64,000 nucleotides of DNA, from NCBI RefSeq assembly GCF_015840915.1, contig NZ_CP060398.1, positions 3,100,001-3,164,000 on the forward strand, in the 5' to 3' direction. Of this stretch, positions 52,044 to 60,799 are shown in pieces; within the stretch, counting starts at the first letter, position 1; each line of letters opens with the position of its first letter. The position numbers and the translations under genes were made by a program. The DNA comes from Synechococcus sp. CBW1002 (GTDB lineage: Bacteria; Cyanobacteriota; Cyanobacteriia; PCC-6307; Cyanobiaceae). The notes under the pieces were generated by a model. It saw nothing but the letters and a program-made list of their open reading frames with translations. It did no database searches and was not told the origin of the DNA.

Positions 52044-53234
52044 TTGGTCTCCACTCCTGCCCGTCCGCCCGTCGGCGATCACCAGCTCAGCGAAGCTCAC
52101 CGCTGCACGCTCGGCCCGATCGCCACACCGGATCGTCTTCTGCTCGGACCCGGGCCCTCCAATGCCCATCCCACGGTGCTTCAGGCCCTGTCCCGGACGC
52201 CAATCGGCCATCTCGATCCGCTCTACGTGGAGTTGATGGGCGAGGTGCAGGAGCTTCTGCGCTACGCCTGGCAGACCGACAATCGCCTCACCATTCCGAT
52301 GAGCGGCACCGGCAGTGCCGCCATGGAAGCCACCCTGGCCAACACGGTGGAACCGGGTGACAAGGTGTTGGTGGCCGTGAAGGGCTACTTCGGCCTCCGA
52401 CTGGCGGATATGGCCGGCCGCTACCGGGCGGAGGTGGCCACGATCGAACGCCCCTGGGGCGAGGCGTTCACCCTGGAGGAGATCGAGGCGGCGCTGCAAC
52501 ACCATCGCCCCGCCATCCTGGCGATGGTGCATGCCGAAACCTCCACCGGGGTCTGCCAGCCCATGGAGGGCATCGGTGAGCTCTGCCGGCAATACGACTG
52601 CCTGCTCCTGCTCGACACCGTGACCTCCCTGGGGGCGATCCCCGTCTTCCTGGACGACTGGAAGGTGGATCTGGCCTACAGCTGTAGCCAGAAGGGCCTC
52701 AGCTGCCCTCCAGGCCTCGGTCCCTTCACCATGGGGCCCCGGGCCGAGGCCAAACTGGCGGCCCGGCCGGACAAGGTGCCGAACTGGTATCTCGACGTGA
52801 GCCTGCTGAACCAGTACTGGGGCAGCAACCGGGTGTATCACCACACCGCCCCGGTGAACATGAACTTCGGCATGCGCGAGGCGCTGCGTCTACTGGCTGA
52901 AGAGGGTCTGGAGAATGCCTGGGCCCGTCACCGGGCCAATGCGGAGCGCCTCTGGATCGGTCTGGAGCGCCTCGGTCTCGAGCCCCACGTCCCTGAAGAG
53001 CTGCGGCTGCCCACCCTCACGACCGTGCGCATTCCGGAGGGCGTGGATGGCAAGGCCTTCAGCCTCCATCTGCTCAACACCCATGGCATCGAGGTCGGTG
53101 GTGGTCTCGGTGTGCTGGCCGGCAAGGTCTGGCGCATCGGTCTGATGGGCTTCAACAGTCGCGCCGAGAACGTCGATCGGCTGCTGGATCTGTTCGAGGC
53201 CGAGCTGCCTGCCTTCCGCTCCGCCGCTGCCTGA
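52044..53234 (+). CDS. alanine--glyoxylate aminotransferase family protein (class V)
   Basis: PLP enzyme, 396 residues. RLLLGPGPSNAHPTVLQAL opens the catalytic region; MSGTGSAAMEATLANTVEPGD binds the cofactor phosphate. The PLP Asp is in CLLLLDTVTSLG and the Schiff-base Lys in YSCSQKGLSCPPG. The closing block ending VGGGLGVLAGKVWRIGLMG is standard. In cyanobacteria it probably serves photorespiratory glyoxylate amination to glycine or serine:glyoxylate transfer. The start is TTG at 52044. The 3' end overlaps tadA on the other strand by 83 bp. Confidence 0.9.
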   Translation: MVSTPARPPVGDHQLSEAHRCTLGPIATPDRLLLGPGPSNAHPTVLQALSRTPIGHLDPLYVELMGEVQELLRYAWQTDNRLTIPMSGTGSAAMEATLANTVEPGDKVLVAVKGYFGLRLADMAGRYRAEVATIERPWGEAFTLEEIEAALQHHRPAILAMVHAETSTGVCQPMEGIGELCRQYDCLLLLDTVTSLGAIPVFLDDWKVDLAYSCSQKGLSCPPGLGPFTMGPRAEAKLAARPDKVPNWYLDVSLLNQYWGSNRVYHHTAPVNMNFGMREALRLLAEEGLENAWARHRANAERLWIGLERLGLEPHVPEELRLPTLTTVRIPEGVDGKAFSLHLLNTHGIEVGGGLGVLAGKVWRIGLMGFNSRAENVDRLLDLFEAELPAFRSAAA

Positions 53235-53649
53235 ACCAGGCCGTGAGCTGAGCTCCAGCCTGCTCGCCGCGCACCCCGCCCACCACGGTCATCGCGTGGT
53301 GGGCGCTGGGATCGCTGGCCAGATCCAGGCACCCCCCCAATGCGCCCCGCTTGGGATCCGGGGCGCCATAGACCACCCGTCCGACCCGCGCCTGCACCAG
53401 GGCGCCGGCACACATCGGGCAGGGCTCGAGGGTCACCACCAGGGTGCAGGCGTTGAAACGCCAGTCGCCGAGCAACAGCGCCGCCTGGCGCAGGGCCACC
53501 AGCTCGGCGTGCCCCAGCGGGTCCATCTCGCGATGGCGCCGATTGCTGCCCCAGCCGATGCAGCGTCCCTGGGCATCCAGCATCGCGGCCGCGACAGGAA
53601 TCTCACCGGTTTCCCCCACAGCGGCTGCATGGCGAAGCAGCCGATCCAT
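53152..53649 (-). CDS. tadA: tRNA(adenosine-34) deaminase
   Basis: Converts A34 to inosine in tRNA-Arg(ACG). 165 residues from ATG 53649 (MDRLLRHAAAVGETG). Zinc/catalytic set: H47 and E49 in DPLGHAELVAL, C77 and C80 in LEPCPMCAGAL. The frame remains open to 53847, giving a Pro-rich extension of 66 residues that does not look like the family. The last ~28 codons overlap the aminotransferase gene tail to tail; the tail is basic (Arg-rich) and probably variable. Confidence 0.93.
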   Translation of the reverse strand: MDRLLRHAAAVGETGEIPVAAAMLDAQGRCIGWGSNRRHREMDPLGHAELVALRQAALLLGDWRFNACTLVVTLEPCPMCAGALVQARVGRVVYGAPDPKRGALGGCLDLASDPSAHHAMTVVGGVRGEQAGAQLTAWFRQRRSGRQAARPRTDPAADRRSRRDC

Positions 53650-53878
53650 CCAGCTCTCCAGCCTGGTGTGCTCGATCGATGCTCTTGATGCCAGCTCGGC
53701 AGGCCTGTGGTTCTGATCGGGCAGGAGTTGAGGATCCCCCGAACCGAGCGGATCATCAAGGAGCTGTTGGGTCGGCAAGGGCTGGTGGGGCCGGTCGTCC
53801 CGACGGAGAGTCGGCATCGATCGTGGCAGCGGGGCGAGCCCGGCCAAACCAGGGCCTGAACCATGCTGCGCCCCTCAG

Positions 53879-55324
53879 GTGAGAATGGGAGACCTTGACC
53901 GTCCGCCGTTGGCCAGCGCGCCACCAGCTCTGCGGGCCGCCTCGCCCCTGCCCTTTGCCGATCCTGCCCAGCCGGATGCGGCCCTGGAGTCGTTTCTGCA
54001 TCGGGCTGCCAGCCAGCTCACGGCCTGGATGGGCAGCAGCCTGGCCCGCTCGCCTCTGCCTGGTCTGAGTGTGCTTCCCAGCGCGGTTCCTGAGGCTTTC
54101 GGCCTGCCATCGGAAGCCTTGCTGGCCGATCTCCAGCAACTGATGGATGGGGCCTACAACCCCCACCACCCCGGAGCCCTGGCCCACCTGGACCCCCCGC
54201 CCCTGGCGGCCTCGATCGTGGGCGATCTGATCTGCGCCGGTCTCAACAACAACCTGCTGGCGGAGGAGCTCTCCCCCAGCCTCAGTCGGCTGGAGCGCAG
54301 TCTCTGCAGCTGGCTGGCCGAAGCGATCGGTCTGCCGGCCGGTGCCGGTGGCATCCCGGCCAGCGGTGGCAGCCTCAGCAACCTGATGGCTCTGGTACTG
54401 GCACGCCACCGCGCTGGCCTGGCCTGTTGCGGCCAGGCGGTGGTGCTCTGCAGCCAGGATGCCCATGTGTCCCTGGCCAAGGCCCTCACGGTGATGGGAC
54501 TGCCGGCCACGGCCCTGCTCACGCTGCCGACCGATGCCTCGGGCGGTCTTGCCATCGAGGCTCTGGAGAGCAGGCTGAAGACACTGCGAACCCAGGGAGT
54601 GCCGGTTCTGGCTGTGGTGGCCACCGCCGGCACCACCGTGCGGGGAGCGGTGGATCCCCTCGAGCCGGTGGCGGATCTGTGCCGGCGCCAGGGGATCTGG
54701 TTGCACGTGGATGGGGCGATCGGAGCGGTGTACGCCCTCAGTGATCGCCATTGCCACCGGGTGGCGGGTCTGGCTCAGGCGGATTCGATCACCCTCAATC
54801 CCCAGAAGCTTCTGGGCATCACCAAAACCTCCTCCTTGCTGTTGCTGGCTGATCCGGCAGGTCTGGAGGAGGTGTTCGGCACGGGGCTTCCTTACATGGA
54901 GCCCAGCTGGGGGGGCAGCCATGGCGGCGAGGCAGGGCTGCAGGGCACCCGTCCCGCCGAAATCCTCAAGCTCTGGCTGGGCCTTCGGCAACTGGGCCTG
55001 GCGGGAATCGAAGCGGTGCTGGATGGCGCCATCGAGCGGCGGCGACATCTGCGCCAGCTGCTGGCCTCTGGTGACCGGCTCGACCTCAAGGACGGCCAGC
55101 TGCACCTTCTCGCCTTCTGCCCCGCCGGCTATGACGCCGAGCAGGCCACCCACTGGAGCGCCGAAACCCGCCAGCGCCTTCTGGCCGAGCAGTTGATGCT
55201 GTCGCGGCCCCTGTACGGCGGCCGCCATCACCTCAAGGCCGTGCTCGGCAACCCCCACACCAGGGCCGAACACCTGGAGCGGCTGGCGCAGCTGGTGCAC
55301 GCCTCGCTTCTGCCGCAGCTCTGA
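53879..55324 (+). CDS. group II PLP-dependent decarboxylase
   Basis: 481 residues of the DDC/glutamate/diaminobutyrate decarboxylase family. PLP-binding His196 in SQDAHVSLAKA, Asp278 in LHVDGAIGAVYAL and Schiff-base Lys310 in ITLNPQKLLGITKTS. The N-terminal HPGALAHLDPPPLAASIVGDLI, then NNNLLAEELSPSLSRLE, is the usual substrate-entry region. Substrate is unknown: aspartate, glutamate, 2,4-diaminobutyrate or an aromatic amino acid are all possible for this group. GTG 53879 is used, ATG 53885 being an alternative. It is divergent from tadA. Confidence 0.88.
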   Translation: MRMGDLDRPPLASAPPALRAASPLPFADPAQPDAALESFLHRAASQLTAWMGSSLARSPLPGLSVLPSAVPEAFGLPSEALLADLQQLMDGAYNPHHPGALAHLDPPPLAASIVGDLICAGLNNNLLAEELSPSLSRLERSLCSWLAEAIGLPAGAGGIPASGGSLSNLMALVLARHRAGLACCGQAVVLCSQDAHVSLAKALTVMGLPATALLTLPTDASGGLAIEALESRLKTLRTQGVPVLAVVATAGTTVRGAVDPLEPVADLCRRQGIWLHVDGAIGAVYALSDRHCHRVAGLAQADSITLNPQKLLGITKTSSLLLLADPAGLEEVFGTGLPYMEPSWGGSHGGEAGLQGTRPAEILKLWLGLRQLGLAGIEAVLDGAIERRRHLRQLLASGDRLDLKDGQLHLLAFCPAGYDAEQATHWSAETRQRLLAEQLMLSRPLYGGRHHLKAVLGNPHTRAEHLERLAQLVHASLLPQL

Positions 55325-55343
55325 AGACGACCAGGCCTGATCA

Positions 55344-55430
55344 CCATTTCCGCTTTCCATATCCAGTTTCTTTTTCCATTCCCTATCCCATTTCTTTTCC
55401 CTCTCCTTTTTCGTCCTCCTTTCCAACCGC
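55344..55430 (+). repeat. polypyrimidine tract before a small membrane-protein gene
   Basis: About 74 of 87 bases on the plus strand are C or T, made of variations on CCATTTCC, CTTTTTCC and CCTCCTTTCC. The run ends one base before the ATG at 55432 and leaves no Shine-Dalgarno-like purine stretch there. Such strand asymmetry is rare in this window. Confidence 0.7.
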
Positions 55431-55431
55431 T

Positions 55432-55836
55432 ATGGACCCATCCGCTCCGGAGACGCCCGACACGCTCGCTCCCGCTCCGTTTCGCTCCGGCGATGCTGCC
55501 CGTTCGGATGTTGCACGCTCGGACGATGCCGGCATCTCCGAGGATGCCACCCGCTCCCCTAGGGCCACAGCAGCGGCTGGTGCTCCTGGCGGTGTCGAAC
55601 GGGATCGGCGGCGTGGACAGTGGGTGGCCATCGTCACCGGGGCCCTGTCGATCCTGATCGGGGTGGCCTACCTGGTGTTGATCACGGTTCTGGATCGTCA
55701 AGGTCCCCTGCTGCCGCCTCCGCCTGAGGCCTTCGGCGTGGCGGCAATGCAGTCTGCTCCGGCCGCTGCAGGGGCTCCACCACGCGGCGCAGGGCCAGGT
55801 CGAGAAAGCGGCGCAGGGCTCCTTCCCGCCGGTTGA
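55432..55836 (+). CDS. small single-helix membrane protein
   Basis: 134 residues. The first ~60 are Ala/Ser/Pro/Asp-rich and disordered-looking. A helix follows, QWVAIVTGALSILIGVAYLVLITVLDRQGPLLPPPPEAFG (given here as its two ends QWVAIVTGALS and DRQGPLLPPPP), resembling a cyanobacterial family of short membrane proteins. The C-terminal ~45 residues run into the end of the convergent GTPase gene (overlap 55682-55836). The conserved part ends close to where the overlap begins, so the tail may be non-essential. Start ATG 55432, with no ribosome site in a pyrimidine-rich leader. Confidence 0.6.
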   Translation: MDPSAPETPDTLAPAPFRSGDAARSDVARSDDAGISEDATRSPRATAAAGAPGGVERDRRRGQWVAIVTGALSILIGVAYLVLITVLDRQGPLLPPPPEAFGVAAMQSAPAAAGAPPRGAGPGRESGAGLLPAG

Positions 55837-57286
55837 GCTCGAACTGGCGTTGCACCACCTCCTGCAGGCCGCCATCCCCCCAGTCCTGGTCCTGGTCGAA
55901 GTAGGTGATGAAGCTCCGCCCTGCCACCCGGGTCAGCCAGGCGGCGCTGACCGCCTGAATCGCGCGACCCACCAGCAGGGTCGGCAGCTGCAGGCTGAGA
56001 GCCCCGCTCAACAGGCTCACGCCCCCCTTGATCAGCCCCAGCCCCGCCAGGGTGCGACCCACCGAGAGGGCCAGATCCTGAGCTGAGGCGCGGCTGAGGG
56101 TGATGCCGTAGATCCGGCCGATCTCCACCACCATCTGGGCATTCACGGCGGCGGCACCGAGCAGATCCACCCCTGGCAGGGGCGTGACCGCCAACACCCC
56201 GGCACTGATCCACATGTAGCGATCCACGATCCGGTCCGCATCGCTGCGGCGCTGGCGGGCCAGCAGGGCGCGGCTGGCCTCACTCAGTCGGCGGCTCTGC
56301 AAAAGGATGTTGTCGGCGATCAGCTCTTCGCCGTCGCTGTGCAGCACCGCCGCCAGCCGGCCCAGCAGGGCGTCGACTTCAGGCGGAGGCTGCAGCGGAC
56401 GGCCCCCTGGCATCGGCACGCTCTGGGGAGACGCACTGGCACTGACCACATCAGCGGCGGTCAGGCGGCCCTGGCAACGTTGGCGCAGCAGAGCCAGCAG
56501 CCGCTGTTCCTCCCGTTCACCGCGCAGGTCGCACTTGTTCAGCACCAGCAGCAGGCGTTTGCCCAGCCCGGCCAGGGTGTCGAACACCTCCAGCTCGCTG
56601 GCCCGCAGATCTCCGTCCACCACCAGCAGCAAAAGATCGGCCCGGGCCGCCTGATCGCGGGCGGCCTGCTCCCGTCGCTGCCCATCGACGCCGGCCTCCA
56701 GGATGCCGGGTGTGTCCACCAGGATCACCGCCCGGCGCAATCCCCGCAGCCGCAGCCGGTAGCGGTTCGAGCCGAAGGTGGATCCCATCGGGGCCCCCAC
56801 CTCTCCCACCAGCTCGCCCAGCAGGGCGCGGATCAGGGAGGTCTTGCCGGCCGAACCACTGCCGAACAGCACGATCACCAGATCGCCGCGCTCCAGCTCC
56901 GCCTGCACCCGCTCCCGCTCCTGCCGCAGGGCCTCGCGAGCCACCGCATCCCGGACGCGATCGAGGGTGGCATCAATCGAGGCCAGCTGGCTCTGGGCCG
57001 CCTCCTGGCGATTGTTCGGTGGCGGCGGCAGCTCACCAGCGGCAGAGCCGCTGCGGCTGGAACGGCCGAGGCGCCGTCCTCCCTGGAGCCAGGGCCACAC
57101 CAACCGGGCCAGGACCAGCAGCAGCCCGGCCAGCAGCAGCAGGGCGATCGGGCCCACCAGCCAGCCTGGGAGCCAGTAGCTCAACTGCCAGAGCAGCTGA
57201 TTCACGGTCTGCAGCACCATGCCCACCAGCACCAGCACCGCCAGGGCGACGACGAGCCAGATCCAGGGCCTGGCGGGCAGCTTCAT
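55682..57286 (-). CDS. GTPase with DUF697-type membrane domain
   Basis: 534 residues. Two N-terminal TM helices (residues ~8-27 and 44-62), then a GTPase domain: P-loop FGSGSAGKTS (141-150), switch/G3 LVDTPG and G4 NKCD. From about residue 350 a DUF697-like region with helices (ITLSRASAQDLALSVG, GVSLLSGALSLQLP) completes the fold. The family is common in cyanobacteria and often called YcjF/DUF697; function unknown, perhaps membrane remodelling. Last gene of a four-gene overlapping unit; its start overlaps the PBP stop by 4 bp. It overlaps the convergent small gene by 155 bp at its 3' end. Confidence 0.9.
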   Translation of the reverse strand: MKLPARPWIWLVVALAVLVLVGMVLQTVNQLLWQLSYWLPGWLVGPIALLLLAGLLLVLARLVWPWLQGGRRLGRSSRSGSAAGELPPPPNNRQEAAQSQLASIDATLDRVRDAVAREALRQERERVQAELERGDLVIVLFGSGSAGKTSLIRALLGELVGEVGAPMGSTFGSNRYRLRLRGLRRAVILVDTPGILEAGVDGQRREQAARDQAARADLLLLVVDGDLRASELEVFDTLAGLGKRLLLVLNKCDLRGEREEQRLLALLRQRCQGRLTAADVVSASASPQSVPMPGGRPLQPPPEVDALLGRLAAVLHSDGEELIADNILLQSRRLSEASRALLARQRRSDADRIVDRYMWISAGVLAVTPLPGVDLLGAAAVNAQMVVEIGRIYGITLSRASAQDLALSVGRTLAGLGLIKGGVSLLSGALSLQLPTLLVGRAIQAVSAAWLTRVAGRSFITYFDQDQDWGDGGLQEVVQRQFELNRREGALRRFLDLALRRVVEPLQRPEQTALPPRRRPQAEAAAGDLDDPEP

Positions 57287-59628
57287 GGTGTTGGGCTCGT
57301 GGTGCCTGCGCCTCGGACCAGATCGCCCCAGAGGCCCGCGGCCAGGGCACTGCTGGCGTGGGTGGGGCGGTTGTCGTCATTGCCGAGCCAGACGCCAATC
57401 ACCCAGTGGCGCCGCGGCTCGAACCCCACGAAGAGCAGATCCCTGCCCTCGTTGGTGGTGCCGGTCTTGCCACCCTCCTGCCCCCCCAGGTAGGCGGCGC
57501 TGCCGGTGCCACTGCGCACCACCGCGCGCAACAGATCCTGGAGAGCGCGGGCCGTGGCTTCGCTGCTCACCCGCCTGCCAGGGGCAACGGTGGCGGTGGG
57601 CTGACGCCCGCCTGGATCGCTCTCGCCACGGCTACTGCCCGCGGCACTGCCCGCCGCACTGGCTTTGCAGCGCTGGAGGGTGGCGGGATCGGCCAGCCGA
57701 GCACCCCCGCCACAGAGTTCCGCATCGGTGAGGCGGCGGATCGTGCTGGGCTGATGCCAGAGGCCGTTGTTGGCGATGGCGGCGTAGGCACCGGTGAGTT
57801 CCAGCAGCGTCACTTCGCTCTGTCCCAGGGCCAACCCCGGCACGGCCGCCAGGGGGCTGCTGATGCCGAGCACACGGGCCTTGTTCACCACCGCCTCCAG
57901 GCCGACCCGCTGGGTGAGCCGCAGCGCAGCGGTGTTACTGCTGCGCGCCAGGGCCTGCCGCAGGCTGAGGCTGCCGCCGCAAGTGCTGGCGAAGAACTGA
58001 CCACGCCATTGCAGGGGGCCGCAGCCGATCCGATCTCCCGGCCTGGCCCCCTTCTCCAGGGCCACCAGATAGGGCACCAGCTTGAAGGTGCTGCCCGGCT
58101 GGCGCAGGGCCATCGAGGCGCGGTTGAACTGGCTCTGGCGATAGTCGCGGCCGCCGGCGATGGCCAGGATGCCGCCGCTGCGACTGTCGAGCACCACCAC
58201 GGCACCCTGGCTGACGCCGCTGAAAGCCGGCCGAGCCAGGGTGTCGCGCAGCTGCCGTTCCACCCGTTGTTGCAGGGCTGGATCGAGGTGGGTATCGATC
58301 AGAAAGTTGCCCTCCTGTGCCACCTCCTGCCCCACCAGGGCCTCCAGATCACGGCGCACCTGATCGCTGTAGAACGGGGCATTGCGGCCAGGTCCATTGG
58401 ATCGGCAGGCCTGTGGAGCGAGCTGCACCGGGCGGCGGCGGGCCCGGCGGGCCGCATCGCGACCGATCCGGCCCGTGTCCGCCATCTTGGCCAGCACACG
58501 GTTGCGAGAGTCCAGAGCGGCCTCGGGCGCCACACAGGGATCATTGCCGTTAGGGGAGGGCAGCAGCCCCACCAACAGGGCGGCCTCCTCCAGCTCCAGG
58601 CGAGCGGCCGGTTTGTCGAAGTAGTGGCGGGCGGCATCCTCAAAGCCCCAGCCCACCCCGAGGTAGACACGGTTGAGATAACTCAGCAGCAGATCGGCCT
58701 TGCTGAAGCGGGCTTCCAGCTGAAGGGCCACCAGCAGCTCCCGCCACTTGCGACCCAGTGTTTCCCCCTGTCCCACCTGCTCCGGATACAGGCTGCGGGC
58801 CAGCTGCTGGGTGAGGGTGCTGCCACCTTCCAGCACGCGGCCGCCCACCAGGTTGGTCACCAGGGCCCGGCCTGTCCCGATGGGATCCACCCCCGGATGC
58901 CACCAGAAGCGGCTGTCCTCACTGGCCAGCAGTGCATCGATCAACACACCCGGGTAGTCCCGCAAGGCGGCCAGCTCGCGATGCTCCACGCCCTCCGCCG
59001 AGCTGAGCGGCCGGTTGTTGCGGTCGTAGAGCGCCAAGGGTCCGCGCACGTTGGCCAGACTGCCGCGGATCGGCGCCTGCCACAGGGCCAGGCCCAGCAG
59101 CAACACCCCTCCACCGGCCAGACCCGCCAGAGCCAGGCAGGCGCCCCGCAGCAGGGGCACCAGGCGGCGCTGCATCGGCTGGCGGAACACCAGCAGCGGC
59201 ACCGACCCGCGTTCTTCCGGGCCGAAAGCCACGGCGTCGCCGTCCCGCAGCAGCAGCTCCTGCACGCGCCGCCCCTGCCACCAGAGGCCGTTGGTGGAGC
59301 CGGCGTCCTGAAGCAGCCAATGCTGACCGCGCCATTCCAGGCGTGCGTGCTCACGACTCACGGCCGGGTGATCGATCACGATCTCCAGGTCGGGATCCCG
59401 GCCGATGCGCCAGAGACCGCCATGCAGGCGGAGCGTGCGCTCAGGCTTGATCTGCTCAAGTGTGGTGCTTACAGCTTCGGCATGCTCTGCTGCTGCAGCG
59501 GAGGCCGATGGAGGCCCACCTCGCTCGGGAGATGCGGTGCCATGGCCATGGCGCGGCAGGGGATCCCTCCGGGAGCCATCGAGGCCGTAGAGCTCCAGTT
59601 GCGCTGCTGCCAGAGGGAGACCGGTCAT
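57283..59628 (-). CDS. bifunctional class A penicillin-binding protein with N-terminal FHA domain
   Basis: 781 residues from ATG 59628. Residues ~60-150 form an FHA domain (LWRIGRDPDLEIVIDHPAVSREHARLEW, shown by its ends GRDPDLE and SREHARLEW, then DAGSTNGLW), which binds phospho-Thr. A TM helix follows, then the GT51 glycosyltransferase with EDSRFWWHPGVDPIG and GGSTLTQQLARSLY. The transpeptidase has SxxK in QPGSTFKLV, SxN in ARSSNTAA and KTG in GGKTGTTNEG. It polymerises and cross-links peptidoglycan on the periplasmic side. The FHA fusion suggests control by Ser/Thr kinases. It overlaps lspA and the GTPase gene by 4 bp each. Confidence 0.94.
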   Translation of the reverse strand: MTGLPLAAAQLELYGLDGSRRDPLPRHGHGTASPERGGPPSASAAAAEHAEAVSTTLEQIKPERTLRLHGGLWRIGRDPDLEIVIDHPAVSREHARLEWRGQHWLLQDAGSTNGLWWQGRRVQELLLRDGDAVAFGPEERGSVPLLVFRQPMQRRLVPLLRGACLALAGLAGGGVLLLGLALWQAPIRGSLANVRGPLALYDRNNRPLSSAEGVEHRELAALRDYPGVLIDALLASEDSRFWWHPGVDPIGTGRALVTNLVGGRVLEGGSTLTQQLARSLYPEQVGQGETLGRKWRELLVALQLEARFSKADLLLSYLNRVYLGVGWGFEDAARHYFDKPAARLELEEAALLVGLLPSPNGNDPCVAPEAALDSRNRVLAKMADTGRIGRDAARRARRRPVQLAPQACRSNGPGRNAPFYSDQVRRDLEALVGQEVAQEGNFLIDTHLDPALQQRVERQLRDTLARPAFSGVSQGAVVVLDSRSGGILAIAGGRDYRQSQFNRASMALRQPGSTFKLVPYLVALEKGARPGDRIGCGPLQWRGQFFASTCGGSLSLRQALARSSNTAALRLTQRVGLEAVVNKARVLGISSPLAAVPGLALGQSEVTLLELTGAYAAIANNGLWHQPSTIRRLTDAELCGGGARLADPATLQRCKASAAGSAAGSSRGESDPGGRQPTATVAPGRRVSSEATARALQDLLRAVVRSGTGSAAYLGGQEGGKTGTTNEGRDLLFVGFEPRRHWVIGVWLGNDDNRPTHASSALAAGLWGDLVRGAGTTSPTP

Positions 59629-60116
59629 GCCACCGAACGGGGCCGGCCAAGCAGATCCAGCAGGAAACAGGCCACGGCCACGTTGATCGCCACGTCCGCC
59701 AGGTTGAACACCGGAAAGCTCACCGGCACGAACTCCAGGAAATCCACCACGGCTCCAAGGCGCCAGCGATCGACACCATTGCCGATGGCTCCCCCCAGCA
59801 AGCATGCGCAACCGGATGCTTGCCAGACCCCCATGCGGGGCTGGGCCAGAAGCCACAGCACCAACCCCAGGGCCACCAGCAGGCTCACCAGACCCAGGGC
59901 GACGGTGGAGCCGGTGAACAGGCTGAAGGCGGCTCCGGTGTTGAACACCAGGCGCAGTTGCAGGATCCCGGGAATCAGGGTGTCCACCTGACCGGCGGCT
60001 AGTTGCTTCAAGGCCCAGTGCTTGCTGAGCTGATCCAGGATCACCAGCAGAGCCGCCAGCCCCAGGCAGAGCAGCTGGCGGCGGTTGGGTCGGCGCCGGA
60101 GGGTTGAACGGATCAT
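59625..60116 (-). CDS. lspA: prolipoprotein signal peptidase (signal peptidase II)
   Basis: 163 residues with four membrane helices. Cleaves lipoprotein signal peptides after diacylglyceryl transfer. The catalytic aspartates lie in the conserved segments GNGVDRWRLGAVVDFLEF and VFNLADVAINV, with the LDQLSK start motif in the first helix region and the NTGAAFS loop. ATG 60116 overlaps bioY; the stop overlaps the PBP start. Confidence 0.94.
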   Translation of the reverse strand: MIRSTLRRRPNRRQLLCLGLAALLVILDQLSKHWALKQLAAGQVDTLIPGILQLRLVFNTGAAFSLFTGSTVALGLVSLLVALGLVLWLLAQPRMGVWQASGCACLLGGAIGNGVDRWRLGAVVDFLEFVPVSFPVFNLADVAINVAVACFLLDLLGRPRSVA

Positions 60117-60715
60117 GAGGGCAGGAGCAGCAGGCGCCGCAGCAGCAGGGCCACCACGGCAACGGCGCAGCAGAGCATCAGCTGGGGCAAGAGGGGCCCG
60201 ATCGAATAGCTCATCAGCAACGGCACCAGGGTGCCGCTCCAACGGCCTGCCAGAGCCCCGAGCAGCAGGTTGGCGATGCCGCACAACTGAATCACCAGCA
60301 GGCCGATGGCGGCAGCACCGGCCAGGGAGAGGGGGTCGTTCATGCCCGGCTGGCGGGCCAGACGGCCCGTCAGCCAGGCCGCCGGCAGAAACCCGGCCAG
60401 ATAGCCGAAGCCGGGATCCAGCACATAGGAGGGGCCACCACCGCCATAGAACACCGGCAGCTGGAACAGCCCCACGCTGAGGTACGCAACGGCCGCGAGC
60501 ATGCTGCTGCGCGGGCCGCAGACCAGCGCCGTGAGCAACAGGCCGGGGACCTGCAGGGTGATCGGCAGGCTGACCAGCGTCCAGGCACCCGTGAGATCGT
60601 CCAGACCTCCGGAGGGAAGGGGAACGGCAGCCTGGATCAGGCCTCCAACCAGGATGAGCAGGAGTCCGGCGATGGCGCCGCTCCAGGTGGCAAGGGCCCG
60701 CAACGGCACAACCAA
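60113..60715 (-). CDS. bioY: biotin transporter BioY
   Basis: S-component of an ECF biotin transporter, 200 residues with six hydrophobic segments. Signatures: LVSLPITLQVPGLLLTALVCGPRSS, with the conserved biotin-pocket region, then VGLFQLPVF and GPSYVLDPGFGYLAGFLPAAW, typical of BioY. The start is TTG 60715 or GTG 60709. First gene of the overlapping unit bioY-lspA-PBP-GTPase. Confidence 0.93.
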   Translation of the reverse strand: MVVPLRALATWSGAIAGLLLILVGGLIQAAVPLPSGGLDDLTGAWTLVSLPITLQVPGLLLTALVCGPRSSMLAAVAYLSVGLFQLPVFYGGGGPSYVLDPGFGYLAGFLPAAWLTGRLARQPGMNDPLSLAGAAAIGLLVIQLCGIANLLLGALAGRWSGTLVPLLMSYSIGPLLPQLMLCCAVAVVALLLRRLLLLPS

Positions 60716-60799
60716 AGGGCTGGCGCCATCCTGCTGCAGCTAGGTTCACCTGACCAGACACCCTCGGGCCAGACAGGTTCGGGGGCGGAGTTCAGGCCC

